A stretch of DNA of 64,000 nt from Neoechinorhynchus agilis (taxonomy: Eukaryota; Acanthocephala), in contig CM121342.1 of the NCBI GenBank assembly GCA_051530055.1, forward strand, positions 14,632,001-14,696,000, given 5' to 3'. The stretch's first letter is position 1. Each line of letters begins with the position of its first letter. The notes beneath the pieces were generated by a model. It saw nothing but the letters and a program-made list of their open reading frames with translations. It did no database searches and was not told the origin of the DNA. Below, piece by piece: positions 1 to 13,392 of the stretch. The position numbers and the translations under genes are program-made.

Positions 1-2043
1 GCGTAGGTCGCAAATTTTATAGAAAAGACAACTGTGTGTTGCGCCCCTCTAACAACAAAGTTAACGAGAATGTTGGTCCCGTCCGCCCGTGGAACAACTA
101 CAATGTTCCGAACTCCTTTAAATATGCTGTGAACGAAACCGTTTGTCGCGAGCTTTAGAGACAGCAACACCGTTAAACTTACTTCAAATAACGGAATGGT
201 TGAGGTCGTACGCTTCGCGCATGACAAATACAACAACAGCGAGACGTGCGTATTATACAACGAAGTTAGCAATAGCGTAGGTCGCAAATTTTAAAGAAAG
301 GACAACTGTGTGTTGCGCCCCTCTAACAACAAAGTTAACGAGAATGTTGGTCCCGTGCGTCAGTAGAACAACTACAACGTTTCAATCTCCTTAAAATATG
401 CTGTGAACGAAACCGTTTGTCGCGAGCTTTAGAGACAGCAACACCGTGAAGCTTACTTTAAATAGCGGAGGGGTTGAGGTCGTACGCTTCGCGCATGAGA
501 AACACAACAACAGCGCGACGTGCGTTTTATACAACGAAGTTAGCGAAAGCGTAGGTCGCAAATTTTATAGAAAAGACAACTGTGTGTTGCGCCCCTCTAA
601 CAACAAAGTTAACGAGAATGTTGGTCCCGTGCGTCAGTAGAACAACTGCAACGTTTCGAACTCCTTAAAATATGCTGTGAACGAAACCGTGTGTCGCGAG
701 CTCCAAAGACAACAACAGCGTGAAACTTACTCTAAATTGCGGATGGGTTGAGGTCGTACGCTTCGCCCATGAGAAACACAACAACAGCGCGACGTGCGTC
801 TTATACAACGAAGTTATCGCAAGCGCAGGCCGCAAACTTTATGGAAAAGACCTCTGTGTGTTGCGCCCCTCCAACAACAAAGTTAACGAGAATGTTGGTC
901 CCGTGCTTCAGTAGAACAACTATAACGTTTCGAACTCCTTAAAATAATACGTGAACCAAGCAGTTTGTCGCGAGCCTTAGAGACAGCAACACCGTGAAGC
1001 TTTATTTAAATAATGGAGGGGTTGAGGTTGTACGCTTCGCGCATGAGAAACACAACAACAGCGTGACGTGCGTTTTATACAACGAAGTTAGCGAAAGCGT
1101 AGGTCGCAAATTTTATAGAAAAGATAACTGTGTGTTGCGCCCATCTAACAACAAACTTTACGAGAATCCTGGTCCTGTGCGTCAGTAGAACAACTACAAC
1201 GTTTCGAACTCCTTAAAATATGCTGTGAACGAAACCGTTTGTCGCGAGCTTTAGAGACAGCAACACCGTTAAGCTTACTTTAAATAACAGAGGGTTTGAG
1301 GTCGTACGCTTCGCGCACGAGAAACACAACAACAGCGCGACGTGCGTTTTATACAACGAAGTTTGCGAAAGCGTAGGTCGCAAATTTTATAGAAAAGACA
1401 ACTGTGTGTTGCGCCCCTCTAAAAACAAAGTTAACGAGAATAATGGTTCCGTGCGTCAGTAGTACAACTACAACGTTTCGAACTCCTTAAAATATGCTGT
1501 GAACGAAACCGTTTGTCGCGAGCTTTAGAGACAGCAACACCGTTAAGCTTACTTTAAATAACATAGGGTTTGAGGTTGTAGGCTTCGCGCATGAGAAACA
1601 CAACAACAGCGTGACGTGCGTTTTATACAACAAAGTTAGCGAAAGCGTAGGTCGCAAATTTTATAGAAAAGATAACTGTGTGTTGCGCCCATCTAACAAC
1701 AAACTTTACGAGAATCCTGGTCCTGTGCGTCAGTAGAACAACTACAACGTTTCGAACTCCTTAAAATATGCTGTGAACGAAACCGTGTGTCGCGAGCTCC
1801 AAAGACAACAACAGCGTGAAACTTACTCTAAATTGCGGAGAGGTTGAGGTCGTACGCTTCGCGCTTGAGAAACGCAACAACAGCGCGACGTGCGTTTTAT
1901 ACCACGAAGTAAGCGAAAGCGTAAGTGGCAAATTTTATAGAAAAGACAACTTTGTGTTGCGCCTCTCGCACAACAAAGTTAACGAGAATGTTGGTCCCGT
2001 GCGTCACTAGAACAACTACAACGTTTCGAACTTTTTAAAATAT
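1..2043 (+). repeat. 274-bp satellite array, block 1
   Basis: About 7.5 head-to-tail monomers of a 274-bp unit run in from the left edge. Recognisable landmarks recur every 274 bp, for example AACGAAACCGTTTGTCGCGA and GTTGCGCCCCTCTAACAAC; equivalent points lie at 446, 720 and 994. Monomers here are more diverged than in block 2. The array ends where PLE-like debris begins. Because 274 is not a multiple of three, the 64-80-residue open frames in single monomers cannot run through the array. I read them as chance. Confidence 0.95.
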
Positions 2044-3344
2044 TCCAGATTTATTATCGAACGGAAAATGGGTGTTTTATTTGTTTATTGCTTCAAATTT
2101 TCGACGCCTTGCGTCTTCGTCGGGAAGCTTTTCTTCGGTTGTCTTAAAAGGAATCAGAGGTGGGCAACGCTGTACTTGAACGAATTCCGCTTGAGAAAAT
2201 GCAATGGGTCCCTAGAGTTCTTCAAGCTCATCATTAGGCATTTTTCTCTATGTTTATCCAACGTAGCACGAATCGACCGCCTGTTGACCAGCTTGCCCCT
2301 CATATAGACCATTGTGTTAACGAAAGCGGGGATAACATGCCTGGAGACACATCTTCGCAGAAAAATGATCCGTTGCTCCAAAAACTTTATGCTCTCAAGC
2401 GACGCGAAAAAGTTTGCAGTGGCTCTTCATAATATTATGGAAAGCCTCTTTTCCCAACACCCTCATGTATATTCCAGATTTATTATCGAACAGAAAATGG
2501 GTGTTTTATTTGTTAATTGCTTAAAATTTTCGACGCCTTGCGTCTTCGTCAGGAAGCTTTTTTCGGTCGTCTGAAAAAGAATCAGAGGAGGGCAACGCTG
2601 TACTTGAACAAATTCCGCTTGAGAAAATGCAATGACTCCCTAGAGTTTCTCAAGCTCATCATTAGACTTTGTTCTCTAGGTTTCTCCAACGTAGCACGAG
2701 TCGACCGCCTGTTGACCAGCTTGCCCTCATATAGACCATTCTGTTAAAGAAAGCGGGGATAACATGCTTCGAGACACATCTTCGCAGAAAAATGATCCGT
2801 TGCTCAAAAATCTTTATCCTCTCCAGAGTCGCGAAGAAGTTTGCAGAGGCTCTTCATAATATTATGGAAAGCCTCTATTCCCAACACCCCCATGTTTATT
2901 CCAGATTTATTATCGAACGATAAATGGGTGTTTTATTTGTTTATTGCTTCAAATTTTCGACGCCTTGCGTCTTCGTCAAGAAGCTTTTCTTCGGTTGTCT
3001 GAAAAGGAATATGAGGAGGGCAACGCTGTACTTGAGCAAATTCCGCTTGAGAAAATGCAATGACACCCTAGAGTTCCTCAAGCTCATCATCAGGCATTGT
3101 TCTCTAAGTTTCTCTACCTAGATCGAATCGACCGCCTGTTGACCAGATGAGGGTGATGGGAAAAGAGGCTTTCCATAATATTATGAACATGCGGTTAAAC
3201 AGACCGATTTTTCAAGCCTCTGCAAACTTCTTCGCGACTCTGGAGAGGATAAAGATTTTGGAGCAGCGGATCATTTTTCTGCGAAGATGTGTCTCCAGGC
3301 ATGTTATCCCCCCTTTCGTTAACAGAATGGTCTATATGTGGGGC
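2044..3344. mobile_element. Penelope-like 5' fragments, tandem then inverted, inside the satellite
   Basis: A unit of about 427 bp starting TATTCCAGATTTATTATCGA recurs at about 2,045, 2,474 and 2,900 (the third copy partial). It is followed by an inverted partial copy at about 3,145-3,335. Read on the minus strand (plus strand in the inverted copy) the unit encodes a peptide with LEQRIIFLRRCVSRHVIP. This resembles SEQQITFLRRCLRNNILP at the start of the Penelope-like element near 57.6 kb. Satellite flanks both sides. The PLE assignment rests on this one similarity; the tandem-plus-inverted structure is directly visible. Confidence 0.6.
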
Positions 3345-6300
3345 GAACGAAACCGTTTGTCGCGAGCTCTAAAGACCACAACGCTGTGAAGCTTTCTTTA
3401 AATAACGTAGGGGTTGAGGTCGTACGCTTCGCGCATGAAAAACACAACAAGGGCGCGACGTTCGTTTTATACAACGAAGTCAGCGAAAGTGTAGGTTGCA
3501 AATTTCATAGAAAAGACAACTGTGTGTTGCGCTCCTCTAACAACAAAGTTAACGAGAATGTTGGTCCCGAGCGTCAGTAGAAAAACTACGACATTTCGAA
3601 CTCCTTAAAATATGCTGTGAACGAAACCGTTTGTCGCGAGCTTTAGAGACAGCAACACCGTTAAGCTTTCTTTAAAAAGTGGAGGGGTTGAGGTCGCACG
3701 CTTCGCGCATGAGAAACACAACAACAGCGCGACGTGCGTTTTATACAACGAAGTTAGCGAAAGCGCAGGTCGCAAATTTTATAGAAACGACAACTGTGTG
3801 TTGCGCCCTTCTAACAACAAAGTTAACGAGAATGTTGATCCCGTGCGTCAGTAGAATAACTACAACGTTTCGAACTCCTTAAAATATGCTGTGAACGAAA
3901 CCGTTTGTCGCGAGCTTTAGAGACCGAAACACCGTAAAGCTTTCTTCAAATAACGGAGGGGTTGAGGTCGTACGCTTCGCGCATGAGAAACACAACAACA
4001 GCGCGACGTGCGTTTTGTACAACGAAGTTAGCGAAAGGGTAGGTCGCAAATTTTATAGAAACGACAACTGCGTGTTGCGCACCTCTAACAACAAAGTTAA
4101 CGCAAATGTTGGTCCCGTGCATTAGTAGAAAAACTACAACGTTTCGAACCCCTTAAAATATGCTGTGAACGAAACCGTTTGTCTCGAGCTTTAGAGACAG
4201 CAACACCATTAAGCTTACTTTAAATAACGGAGGGTTTGAGGTAGTACGCTTCGCGCACGAGAAACACAACAACAGCGCGATGTGCGTTTTATAAAACGAA
4301 GTTAGCGAAAGCGTTGGTCGCAAATTTTATAGAAAAGACAACTGTGTGTTGCGCCCCTCTAACAACAAAGTTAACGAGAATGTTGGTCCCGTGCGTCAGT
4401 AGAACAACTACAACGTTTCGAACTCCTTAAAATATGCTGTGAACGAAACCGTTTGTCGCGAGCTTTAGAGACAGCAACACCGTTAAGCTTACTTTAAATA
4501 ACGGAGGGGTTGAGGTCGTACGCTTCGCGCACGAGAAACACAACAACAGCGCGACGTGCGTTTTATACAACGAAGTTAGCGAAAGCGTAGGTCGCAAATT
4601 TTATAGAAAAGACAACTGTGTGTTGCGCAGCTCTAACAACAAAGTTAACGAGAATGTTGGTCCCGTGCGTCAGTAGAACAACTACAACGTTTCGAACTCC
4701 TTAAAATATGCCGTGAACGAAACCGTTTGTCGCGAGCTTTAGAGACAGCAACACCGTTAAGCTTACTTTAAATAACGGAGGGGTTGAGGTCGTACGCTTC
4801 GCGCATGAGAAACACAACAACAGCGCGACGTGCGTTTTATACAACGAAGTTAGCGAAAGCGTAGGTCGCAAATTTTATAGAAAAGACAACTGTGTGTTGC
4901 GCCCCTCTAACAACAAAGTTAACGAGAATGTTGGTTCCGTGCGTCAGTAGAACAACTACAACGTTTCGAACTCCTTAAAATATGACGTGAACGAAACCGT
5001 TTGTCGCGAGCTTTAGAGACAGCAACACCGTTAAGCTTACTTTAAATAACGGAGGGGTTGAGGTCGTACGCTTCGCGCATGAGAAACACAACAACAGCGC
5101 GACGTGCGTTTTATACAACGAAGTTAGCGAAAGCGTAGGTCGCAAATTTTATAGAAAAGACAACTGTGTGTTGCGCCCCTCTAACAACAAAGTTAACGAG
5201 AATGTTGGTCCCGTGCTTCAGTAGAACAACTACAACGTTTCGAACTCCTTAAAATATGCTGTGAACGAAACCGTTTGTCGCGAGCTTTAGAGACAGCAAC
5301 ACCGTTAAGCTTACTTTAAATAACGGAGGGTTTGAGGTCGTACGCTTCGCGCATGAGAAACACAACAACAGCGCGACGTGCGTTTTATACAACGAAGTTA
5401 GCGAAAGCGTAGGTCGCAAATTTTATAGAAAAGACAACTGTGTGTTGCGCAGCTCTAACAACAAAGTTAACGAGAATGTTGGTCCCGTGCGTCAGTAGAA
5501 CAACTACAACGTTTCGAACTCCTTAAAATATGCCGTGAACGAAACCGTTTGTCGCGGGCTTTAGAGACAGCAACACCGTTAAGCTTACTTTAAATAACGG
5601 AGGGGTTGAGGTCGTACGCTTCGCGCATGAGAAACACAACAACAGCGCGACGTGCGTTTTATACAACGAAGTTAGCGAAAGCGTAGGTCGCAAATTTTAT
5701 AGAAAAGACAACTGTGTGTTGCGCCCCTCTAACAACAAAGTTAACGAGAATGTTGGTCCCGTGCGTCAGTAGAACAACTACAACGTTTCGAACTCCTTAA
5801 AATATGACGGTAACGAAACCGTTTGTCGCGAGCTTTAGAGACAGCAACACCGTTAAGCTTACTTTAAATAACGGAGGGTTTGAGGTCGTACGCTTCGCGC
5901 ATGAGAAACACAACAACAGCGCGACGTGCGTTTTATACAACGAAGTTAGCGAAAGCGTAGGTCGCAAATTTTATAGAAAAGACAACTGTGTGTTGCGCCC
6001 CTCTAACAACAAAGTTAACGAGAATGTTGGTCCCGTGCGTCAGTAGAACAACTACAACGTTTCGAACTCCTTAAAATATGCTGTGAACGAAACCGTTTGT
6101 CGCGAGCTTTAGAGACAGCAACACCGTTTAGCTTACTTTAAATAACGGAGGGTTTGAGGTCGTACGGTTCGCGCATGAGAAACACAACAACAGCGCGACG
6201 TGCGTTTTATACAACGAAGTTAGCGAAAGCGTAGGTCGCAAATTTTATAGAAAAGACAACTGTGTGTTGCGCCCCTCTAACAACAAAGTTAACGAGAATG

Positions 6301-9300
6301 TTGGTCCCGTGCGTCAGTAGAACAACTACAACGTTTCGAACTCCTTAAAATATGCTGTGAACGAAACCGTTTGTCGCGAGCTTTAGAGACAGCAACACCG
6401 TTAAGCTTACTTTAAATAACGGAGGGTTTGAGGTCGTACGGTTCGCGCATGAGAAACACAACAAAAGCGCGACGTGCGTTTTATACAACGAAGTTAGCGA
6501 AAGCGTAGCTCGCAAGTTTTATAGAAAAGACAACTGTGTGTTGCGCCCCTCTAACAACAAAGTTAACGAGAATGTTGGTCCCGTGCGTCAGTAGAACAAC
6601 TACAACGTTTCGAACTCCTTAAAATATGCTGTGAACGAAACCGTTTGTCGCGAGCTTTAGAGACAGCAACACCGTTAAGCTTACTTTAAATAACGGAGGG
6701 TTTGAGGTCGTACGCTTCGCGCATGAGAAACAACAACAGCGCGACGTGCATTTTATACAACGAAGTTAGCGAAAGCGTAGGTCGACAATTTTATAGAAGA
6801 GACAACTGTGTGTTGCGCCCCACTAACAACAAAGTTAACGAGAATGTTTGTTCCGTGCGTCAGTAGAACAACTACAACGTTTCGAACTCCTTAAAATATG
6901 CTGGTAACGAAACCGTTTGTCGCGGGATTTAGAGACAGCAACACCGTTAAGCTTACTTTAAATAACGGAGGGTTTGGCGTCGTACGGTTCGCGCATGAGA
7001 AACACAACAAAAGCGCGACGTGCGTTTTATACAACGAAGTTAGCGAAAGCGTAGCTCGCAAGTTTTATAGAAAAGACAACTGTGTGTTGCGCCCCTCTAA
7101 CAACAAAGTTAACGAGAATGTTGGTCCCGTGCGTCAGTAGAACAACTACAACGTTTCGAACTCCTTAAAATATGCTGTGAACGAAACCGTTTGTCGCGAG
7201 CTTTAGAGACAGCAACACCGTTAAGCTTACTTTAAATAACGGAGGGTTTGAGGTCGTACGCTTCGCGCATGAGAAACACAACAACAGCGCGACGTGCGTT
7301 TTATACAACGAAGTTAGCGAAAGCGTAGGTCGCAAATTTTATAGAAAAGACAACTGTGTGTTGCGCCCCTCTAACAACAAAGTTAACGAGAATGTTGGTC
7401 CCGTGCGTCAGTAGAACAACTGCAACGTTTCGAACTCCTTAATATATGCTGTGAACGAAACCGTTTGTCGCGTGCTTTAGAGACAGCAACACCGTTAAGC
7501 TTCGTTTAAATAACGGAGGGGTTGAAATCGTACGCTTCGCGAATGAGAAACAACAACAGCGCGACGTGCATTTTATACAGCCAAGTTAGCGAAACCGTAG
7601 GTCGCAAATTTTATAGAAAACACAACTGTGTGTTGCGCCCCTCTAACAACAAAGTTAACGAGAATGTTGGTCCCGTGCATTGGTAGAACAGCTACAACGT
7701 TTCGAACTCCTTAAAATATGCTGTGAACGAAACCGTTTGTCGCGAGCTTTAGAGACAGCAACACCGTTAAGCTTACTTTAAATAACGGAGGGTTTGAGGT
7801 CGTACGGTTCGCGCATGAGAAATACAACAAAAGCACGACGTGCGTTTTATACAACGAAGTTAGCGAAAGCGCAGGTCGCAAATTTTGTAGAAAAGACAAC
7901 TGTGTGTTGCGCCCCTCTAACAACAAAGTTAACGAGAATGTTGGTCCCGTGCATTGGTAGAACAACTACAACGTTTCGAACTCCTTAAAATATGCTGTGA
8001 ACGAAACCGTTTGTCGCGAGCTTTAGAGACAGCAACACCGTTAAGCTTACTTTAAATAAGGGAGGGGTTGAGGTCGTACGCTTCGCGCATGAGAAACACA
8101 AACACAGCGCGACGTTCGTTTTATAAAACGAAGTTAGCGAAAGCGTAGGTCGATAATTTTTTAGAAAAGACAACTCTGTGTTGCGCCCCTCTAACAACAA
8201 AGTCAACGAGAATGTTTGTCCCGTGCGTCAGTAGAACAACTACAACGTTTCGAACTCCTTAAAATATGCTGTGAACGAAACCGTTTGTCGCGAGCTTTAG
8301 AGACAGCAACACCGTTAAGCTTACTTTAAATAACGGAGAGGTTGAGGTCGTACGCTTCGCGCGTGAGAAACACAACAACAGCGCGACGTGCGTTTTATAC
8401 AACGAAGTTAGCGAAAGCGTAGGTCGCAAATTGAATAGAAAAGACAACTGTGTGTTGCGCCCCTCTAACAACAAAGTTAACGAGAATGTTGGTCCCGTTC
8501 GTCAGTAGAACAACTACAACGTTTCGAACTCCTTAAAATATGACGGTAACGAAACCGTTTGTCGCGAGCTTTAGAGACAGCAACACCGTCAAGCTTACTT
8601 TAAATAACGGAGGGGTTGAGGTCGTACGCTTCGCGCATGAGAAACACAACAACAGCGCGACGTGCGTTTTATACAACGAAGTTGGCGAAAGCGTAGGTCG
8701 CAAATTTTATAGAAAAGACAACTGTGTGTTGCGCTTCTCTAACAACAAAGTTTACGAGAATGTTGGTTCCGTGCGTCAGTAGAACAACTACAAAGTTTCG
8801 AACTCCATAAGATATGACGTGAGCGAAACCGTTTGTCGCGAGCTTTAGAGACAGCAACACCGTTCAGCTTACTTTAAATAACGGAGGGTTTGAGGTCGTA
8901 CGGTTCGCGCATGAGAAACACAACAAAAGCGCGACGTGCGTTTTATACAACGAAGTTAGCGAAAGCGTAGGTCGCAAATTTTATAGAAAAGACAACTGTG
9001 TGTTGCGCCCCTCTAACAACAAAGTTAACGAGAATGTTGGTCCCGTGCGTCAGTAGAACAACTACAACGTTTCGAACTCCTTAAAATATGCTGTGAACGA
9101 AACCGTTTGTCGCGAGCTTTAGAGACAGCAACACCGTTAAGCTTACTTTAAATAACGGAGGGTTTGAGGTCGTACGGTTCGCGCATGAGAAACACAACAA
9201 CAGCGCGACGTGCGTTTTATACAACGAAGTTAGCGAAAGCGTAGGTCGCAAATTTTATAGAAAAGACAACTGTGTGTTGCGCCCCTCTAACAACAAAGTT

Positions 9301-11915
9301 AACGAGAATGTTGGTCCCGTGCGTCAGTAGAACAACTACAACGTTTCGAACTCCTTAAAATATGCTGTGAACGAAACCGTTTGTCGCGGGCTTTAGAGAC
9401 AGCAACACCGTTAAGCTTACTTTAAATAACGGAGGGGTTGAGGTCGTACGCTTCGCGCATGAGAAACACAACAACAGCGCGACGTGCGTTTTATACAACG
9501 AAGTTAGCGAAAGCGTAGGTCGCAAATTTTATAGAAAAGACAACTGTGTGTTGCGCCCCTCTAACAACAAAGTTAACGAGAATGTTGGTCCCGTTCGTCA
9601 GTAGAACAACTACAACGTTTCGAACTCCTTAAAATATGACGGTAACGAAACCGTTTGTCGCGAGCTTTAGAGACAGCAACACCGTCAAGCTTACTTTAAA
9701 TAACGGAGGGGTTGAGGTCGTACGCTTCGCGCATGAGAAACACAACAACAGCGCGACGTGCGTTTTATACAACGAAGTTAGCGAAAGCGTAGGTGCAAAT
9801 TTTATAGAAAAGACAACTGTGTGTTGCGCCCCTCTAACAACAAAGTTAACGAGAATGTTGGTCCCGTGCGTCAGTAGAACAACTACAACGTTTCGAACTC
9901 CTTAAAATATGCTGTGAACGAAACCGTTTGTCGCGAGCTTTAGAGACAGCAACACCGTTAAGCTTACTTTAAATAACGGAGGGGTTGAGGTCGTACGGTT
10001 CGCGCATGAGAAACACAACCACAGCGCGACGTGCGTTTTATACAACGAAGTTAGCGAAAGCGTAGGTCGCAAATTTTATAGAAAAGACAACTGTGTGTTG
10101 CGCAGCTCTAACAACAAAGTTTACGAGAATGTTGGTCCCGTGCTTCAGTAGAACAACTACAACGTTTCGAACTCCTTAAAATATGACGTGAACGAAACCG
10201 TTTGTCGCGAGCTTTAGAGACAGCAACACCGTTCAGCTTACTTTAAATAACGGAGGGGTTGAGGTCGTACGGTTCGCGCATGAGAAACACAACCACAGCG
10301 CGACGTGCGTTTTATACAACGAAGTTAGCGAAAGCGTAGGTCGCAAATTTTATAGAAAAGACAACTGTGTGTTGCGCCCCTCTAACAACAAAGTTAACGA
10401 GAATGTTGGTCCCGTGCGTCAGTAGAACAACTACAACGTTCGAACTCCTTAAAATATGCCGTGAACGAAACCGTTTGTCGCGAGCTTTAGAGACAGCAAC
10501 AACGTTAAGCTTACTTTAAATAACGGAGGGGTTGAGGTCGTACGGTTCGCGCATGAGAAACACAACAACAGCGCGACGTGCGTTTTATACAACGAAGTTA
10601 GCGAAAGCGTAGGTCGCAAATTTTATAGAAAAGACAACTGTGTGTTGCGCCCCTCTAACAACAAAGTTAACGAGAATGTTGGTCCCGTGCTTCAGTAGAA
10701 CAACTACAACGTTTCGAACTCCTTAAAATATGACGGTAACGAAACCGTTTGTCGCGAGCTTTAGAGACAGCAACACCGTTAAGCTTACTTTAAATAACGG
10801 AGGGGTTGAGGTCGTACGGTTCGCGCATGAGAAACACAACAACAGCGCGACGTGCGTTTTATACAACGAAGTTAGCGAAAGCGTAGGTCGCAAATTTTAT
10901 AGAAAAGACAACTGTGTGTTGCGCCCCTCTAACAACAAAGTTAACGAGAATGTTGGTCCCGTGCGTCAGTAGAACAACTACAACGTTTCGAACTCCTTAA
11001 AATATGCTGTGAACGAAACCGTTTGTCGCGAGCTTTAGAGACAGCAACACCGTTAAGCTTACTTTAAATAACGGAGGGGTTGAGGTCGTACGGTTCGCGC
11101 ATGAGAAACACAACCACAGCGCGACGTGCGTTTTATACAACGAAGTTAGCGAAAGCGTAGGTCGCAAATTTTATAGAAAAGACAACTGTGTGTTGCGCCC
11201 CTCTAACAACAAAGTTAACGAGAATGTTGGTCCCGTGCGTCAGTAGAACAACTACAACGTTTCGAACTCCTTAAAATATGCTGTGAACGAAACCGTTTGT
11301 CGCGAGCTTTAGAGACAGCAACACCGTTAAGCTTACTTTAAATAACGGAGGGTTTGAGGTCGTACGGTTCGCGCATGAGAAACACAACAAAAGCGCGACG
11401 TGCGTTTTATACAACGAAGTTAGCGAAAGCGTAGGTCGCAAATTTTATAGAAAAGACAACTGTGTGTTGCGCCCCTCTAACAACAAAGTTAACGAGAATG
11501 TTGGTCCCGTGCTTCAGTAGAACAACTACAACGTTTCGAAGCCCTTAAAATATGCTGTGAACGAAACCGTTTGTCGCGAGCTGTAGCGACAGACACACCG
11601 TTAAGCTTACTTTAAATAACGGAGGGTTTGAGGTCGTACGGTTCGCGCATGAGAAACACAACAAAAGCGCGACTTGCGTTTTACACAACGAAGTTTACCA
11701 AACGGTCACTCGCGAATTTTGTATAAACAACAACGTTCCGTGCGTCAGTAAAACAACAACAACGTTTCTAACTCCTTAAAATATGCTTGAACGAAACCGT
11801 TTGTCGCGAGCTTTAGAGTCAGCAACACCGTTAAACTTACTTTAAATAACGGAGGGGCTAAGGTCGTATGCTTCGCGCATGAGAAACACAACAACAGCGT
11901 GACGTGCGTTTTAGA
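3345..11915 (+). repeat. 274-bp satellite array, block 2, with higher-order repeats
   Basis: About 31 monomers of the same 274-bp satellite, much more homogeneous than block 1. Marker variants show periodicity above the monomer. The junction variant ATGACGGTAACG occurs at 5,804, 8,540, 9,636 and 10,730, the last three spaced 1,094-1,096 bp (four monomers). Around 4.4-6.1 kb a three-monomer cycle of about 822 bp is seen (CTG, CCG, ACG junction variants, and GCGCAGCTC at about 4,626 and 5,448). Monomers near 11.6-11.9 kb are degraded, as expected at an array edge. Confidence 0.95.
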
Positions 11916-12504
11916 CAGGCTCTTCATTCGAAAAATGAACGAGAGTGCAGTGAAATCGATGAAAGGATAGCCTTCAATAGAAAAGATCGAAGCATGTTTT
12001 TAAATGGAAAAGATGAATATCGAACGCCATAAAAAATACATTGTAAACGAATACAAAACTTGCTTAGAGCTTTGCGAGGTTTTTATCTTGACTTCGGACG
12101 AGCATCAACAATACAGCCTGAGGCTAATCTACGGAGGAGATTGGTAATAGCGGCAATATACATCACAGGGAATGTTACCATGGAGGGTAAAAAAGCGAAT
12201 CATACGCTAGTACTTGCAAAAATTCATGACAAACAAAACCAAAACGTTAGGTCACCGCAGATGGTACGGCGCTTGGCTAACCCGCCGTTCCACGCCTATA
12301 GTCCAATTTTGACTTTTAGCTTAACTTGTACATATAAATGAAGAAGTAAGCAAAAAGCTTACGAAATATTTTAAAATAAATTATCAACACCAACAACAAT
12401 CCGGGGGAAAAACATCGCTTAACTCGAATCAAATTCACCCAGACGACAATTCTCTATGACAAAACTTGGTATTTCAGTATTGGTGAAGATTTTATAAATG
12501 TGAA
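11916..12504. other. AT-rich junction DNA, no recognised gene
   Basis: This separates the satellite edge from the dispersed repeat at 12.5 kb. A plus-strand open frame of about 93 codons (12,060-12,341) lacks an ATG at its start, matches nothing I recognise and sits beside repeats, so I do not call it a gene. Confidence 0.5.
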
Positions 12505-13095
12505 TCCTTAGGAAGAAAACGATGGAAAAATTCAATACCTGCAAAGAATCGTAGTCTGGCACAAATATTTATCATCGTATTCCTTAAGCAAATCATAATG
12601 TCGACATTATTTCGGGTTTTAGAGATCAGTATTTTCTACACCGCGCTTCATAATGTACAACTTATTAATTTTTTTAATTCTTAAATGTTACTGGCAAGCC
12701 AGATCTATTTTTATTCAGGTTATTGTATTCCCTCCTCGGCTTTTTGGCATAAGGCCCCGGCATAAAGCCACACCGATCTCTTACATCAGAGAAGTGATTG
12801 TATCACTTAGACTCTGATGCATACGGTATACGAGTTTGTACATCCCCCCATATTCTCAGATACCTCCAGGATGCGGGATTCATCCGTGAGTTCCATCTCT
12901 TCAGCAATCACACGCTTCTGGTGCTTTTCAAGGACTAAACCAAGCTAGCCACCATGTTAGAGTCAAACAAAATAAATTTATTTTTCAATTTCGTCCATTA
13001 GTAACATGCGTAAGCGTCCGCATTCTTTTAAAGGACAAATGCATCATCACTGTTCCAAAGCCCGAATAAAAAAGTGGAAAAATTCTTTAATACAA
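12505..13095 (+). repeat. Dispersed repeat, copy 1 (copy 2 at the right edge)
   Basis: This stretch aligns by eye, in the same orientation, with 63,660-64,000. Shared blocks include GATGGAAAAAT, an ATTATGTCGACATT-like segment, TGCTTTTCAAGGAC, GCTAGCCAC, GTCAAACAAAATA and ATCATCACTGTT, and both end in AAAAAGTGGAAAAATT. Copy 1 has about 200 bp of extra internal sequence (12,710-12,900). The copies are clearly diverged. No coding content is recognised; it may be part of a mobile element or an old segmental duplication. Confidence 0.7.
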
Positions 13096-13392
13096 CTCAA
13101 TTTTTTATATAAAAAATAAAGTCGACATATTTTGGAGTTTCGAGTAAGGATGGACCAGCTCTTCTAAATTAGGAAATTTATCCTACGGATTTATTTGCTC
13201 CATGTCTCGCCAAACAGGCCGTATTTCTTCTCGCGATGATCCCTATATTCGGTTGAATCCTCCAATATCTAAAAGGGGAAATCACAGACAATCGCTCAGT
13301 CGTCTTCTTGGTATCTCACATTTTATTATATCACGCAAGTTCACTTGCGTTTCTTGATTGAGGTTTTTTGATTTTTTAATGCGAACACTACA

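Noticed and set aside
446-10972. Repeated 64-89-residue open frames within the satellite
   Set aside because: The 274-bp period is not a multiple of three and each monomer holds stops. Similar frames occur on both strands, so this is repetition, not a gene family.
1-11915. CRISPR-like array
   Set aside because: Continuous 274-bp repeats without unique spacers, in a eukaryotic genome.
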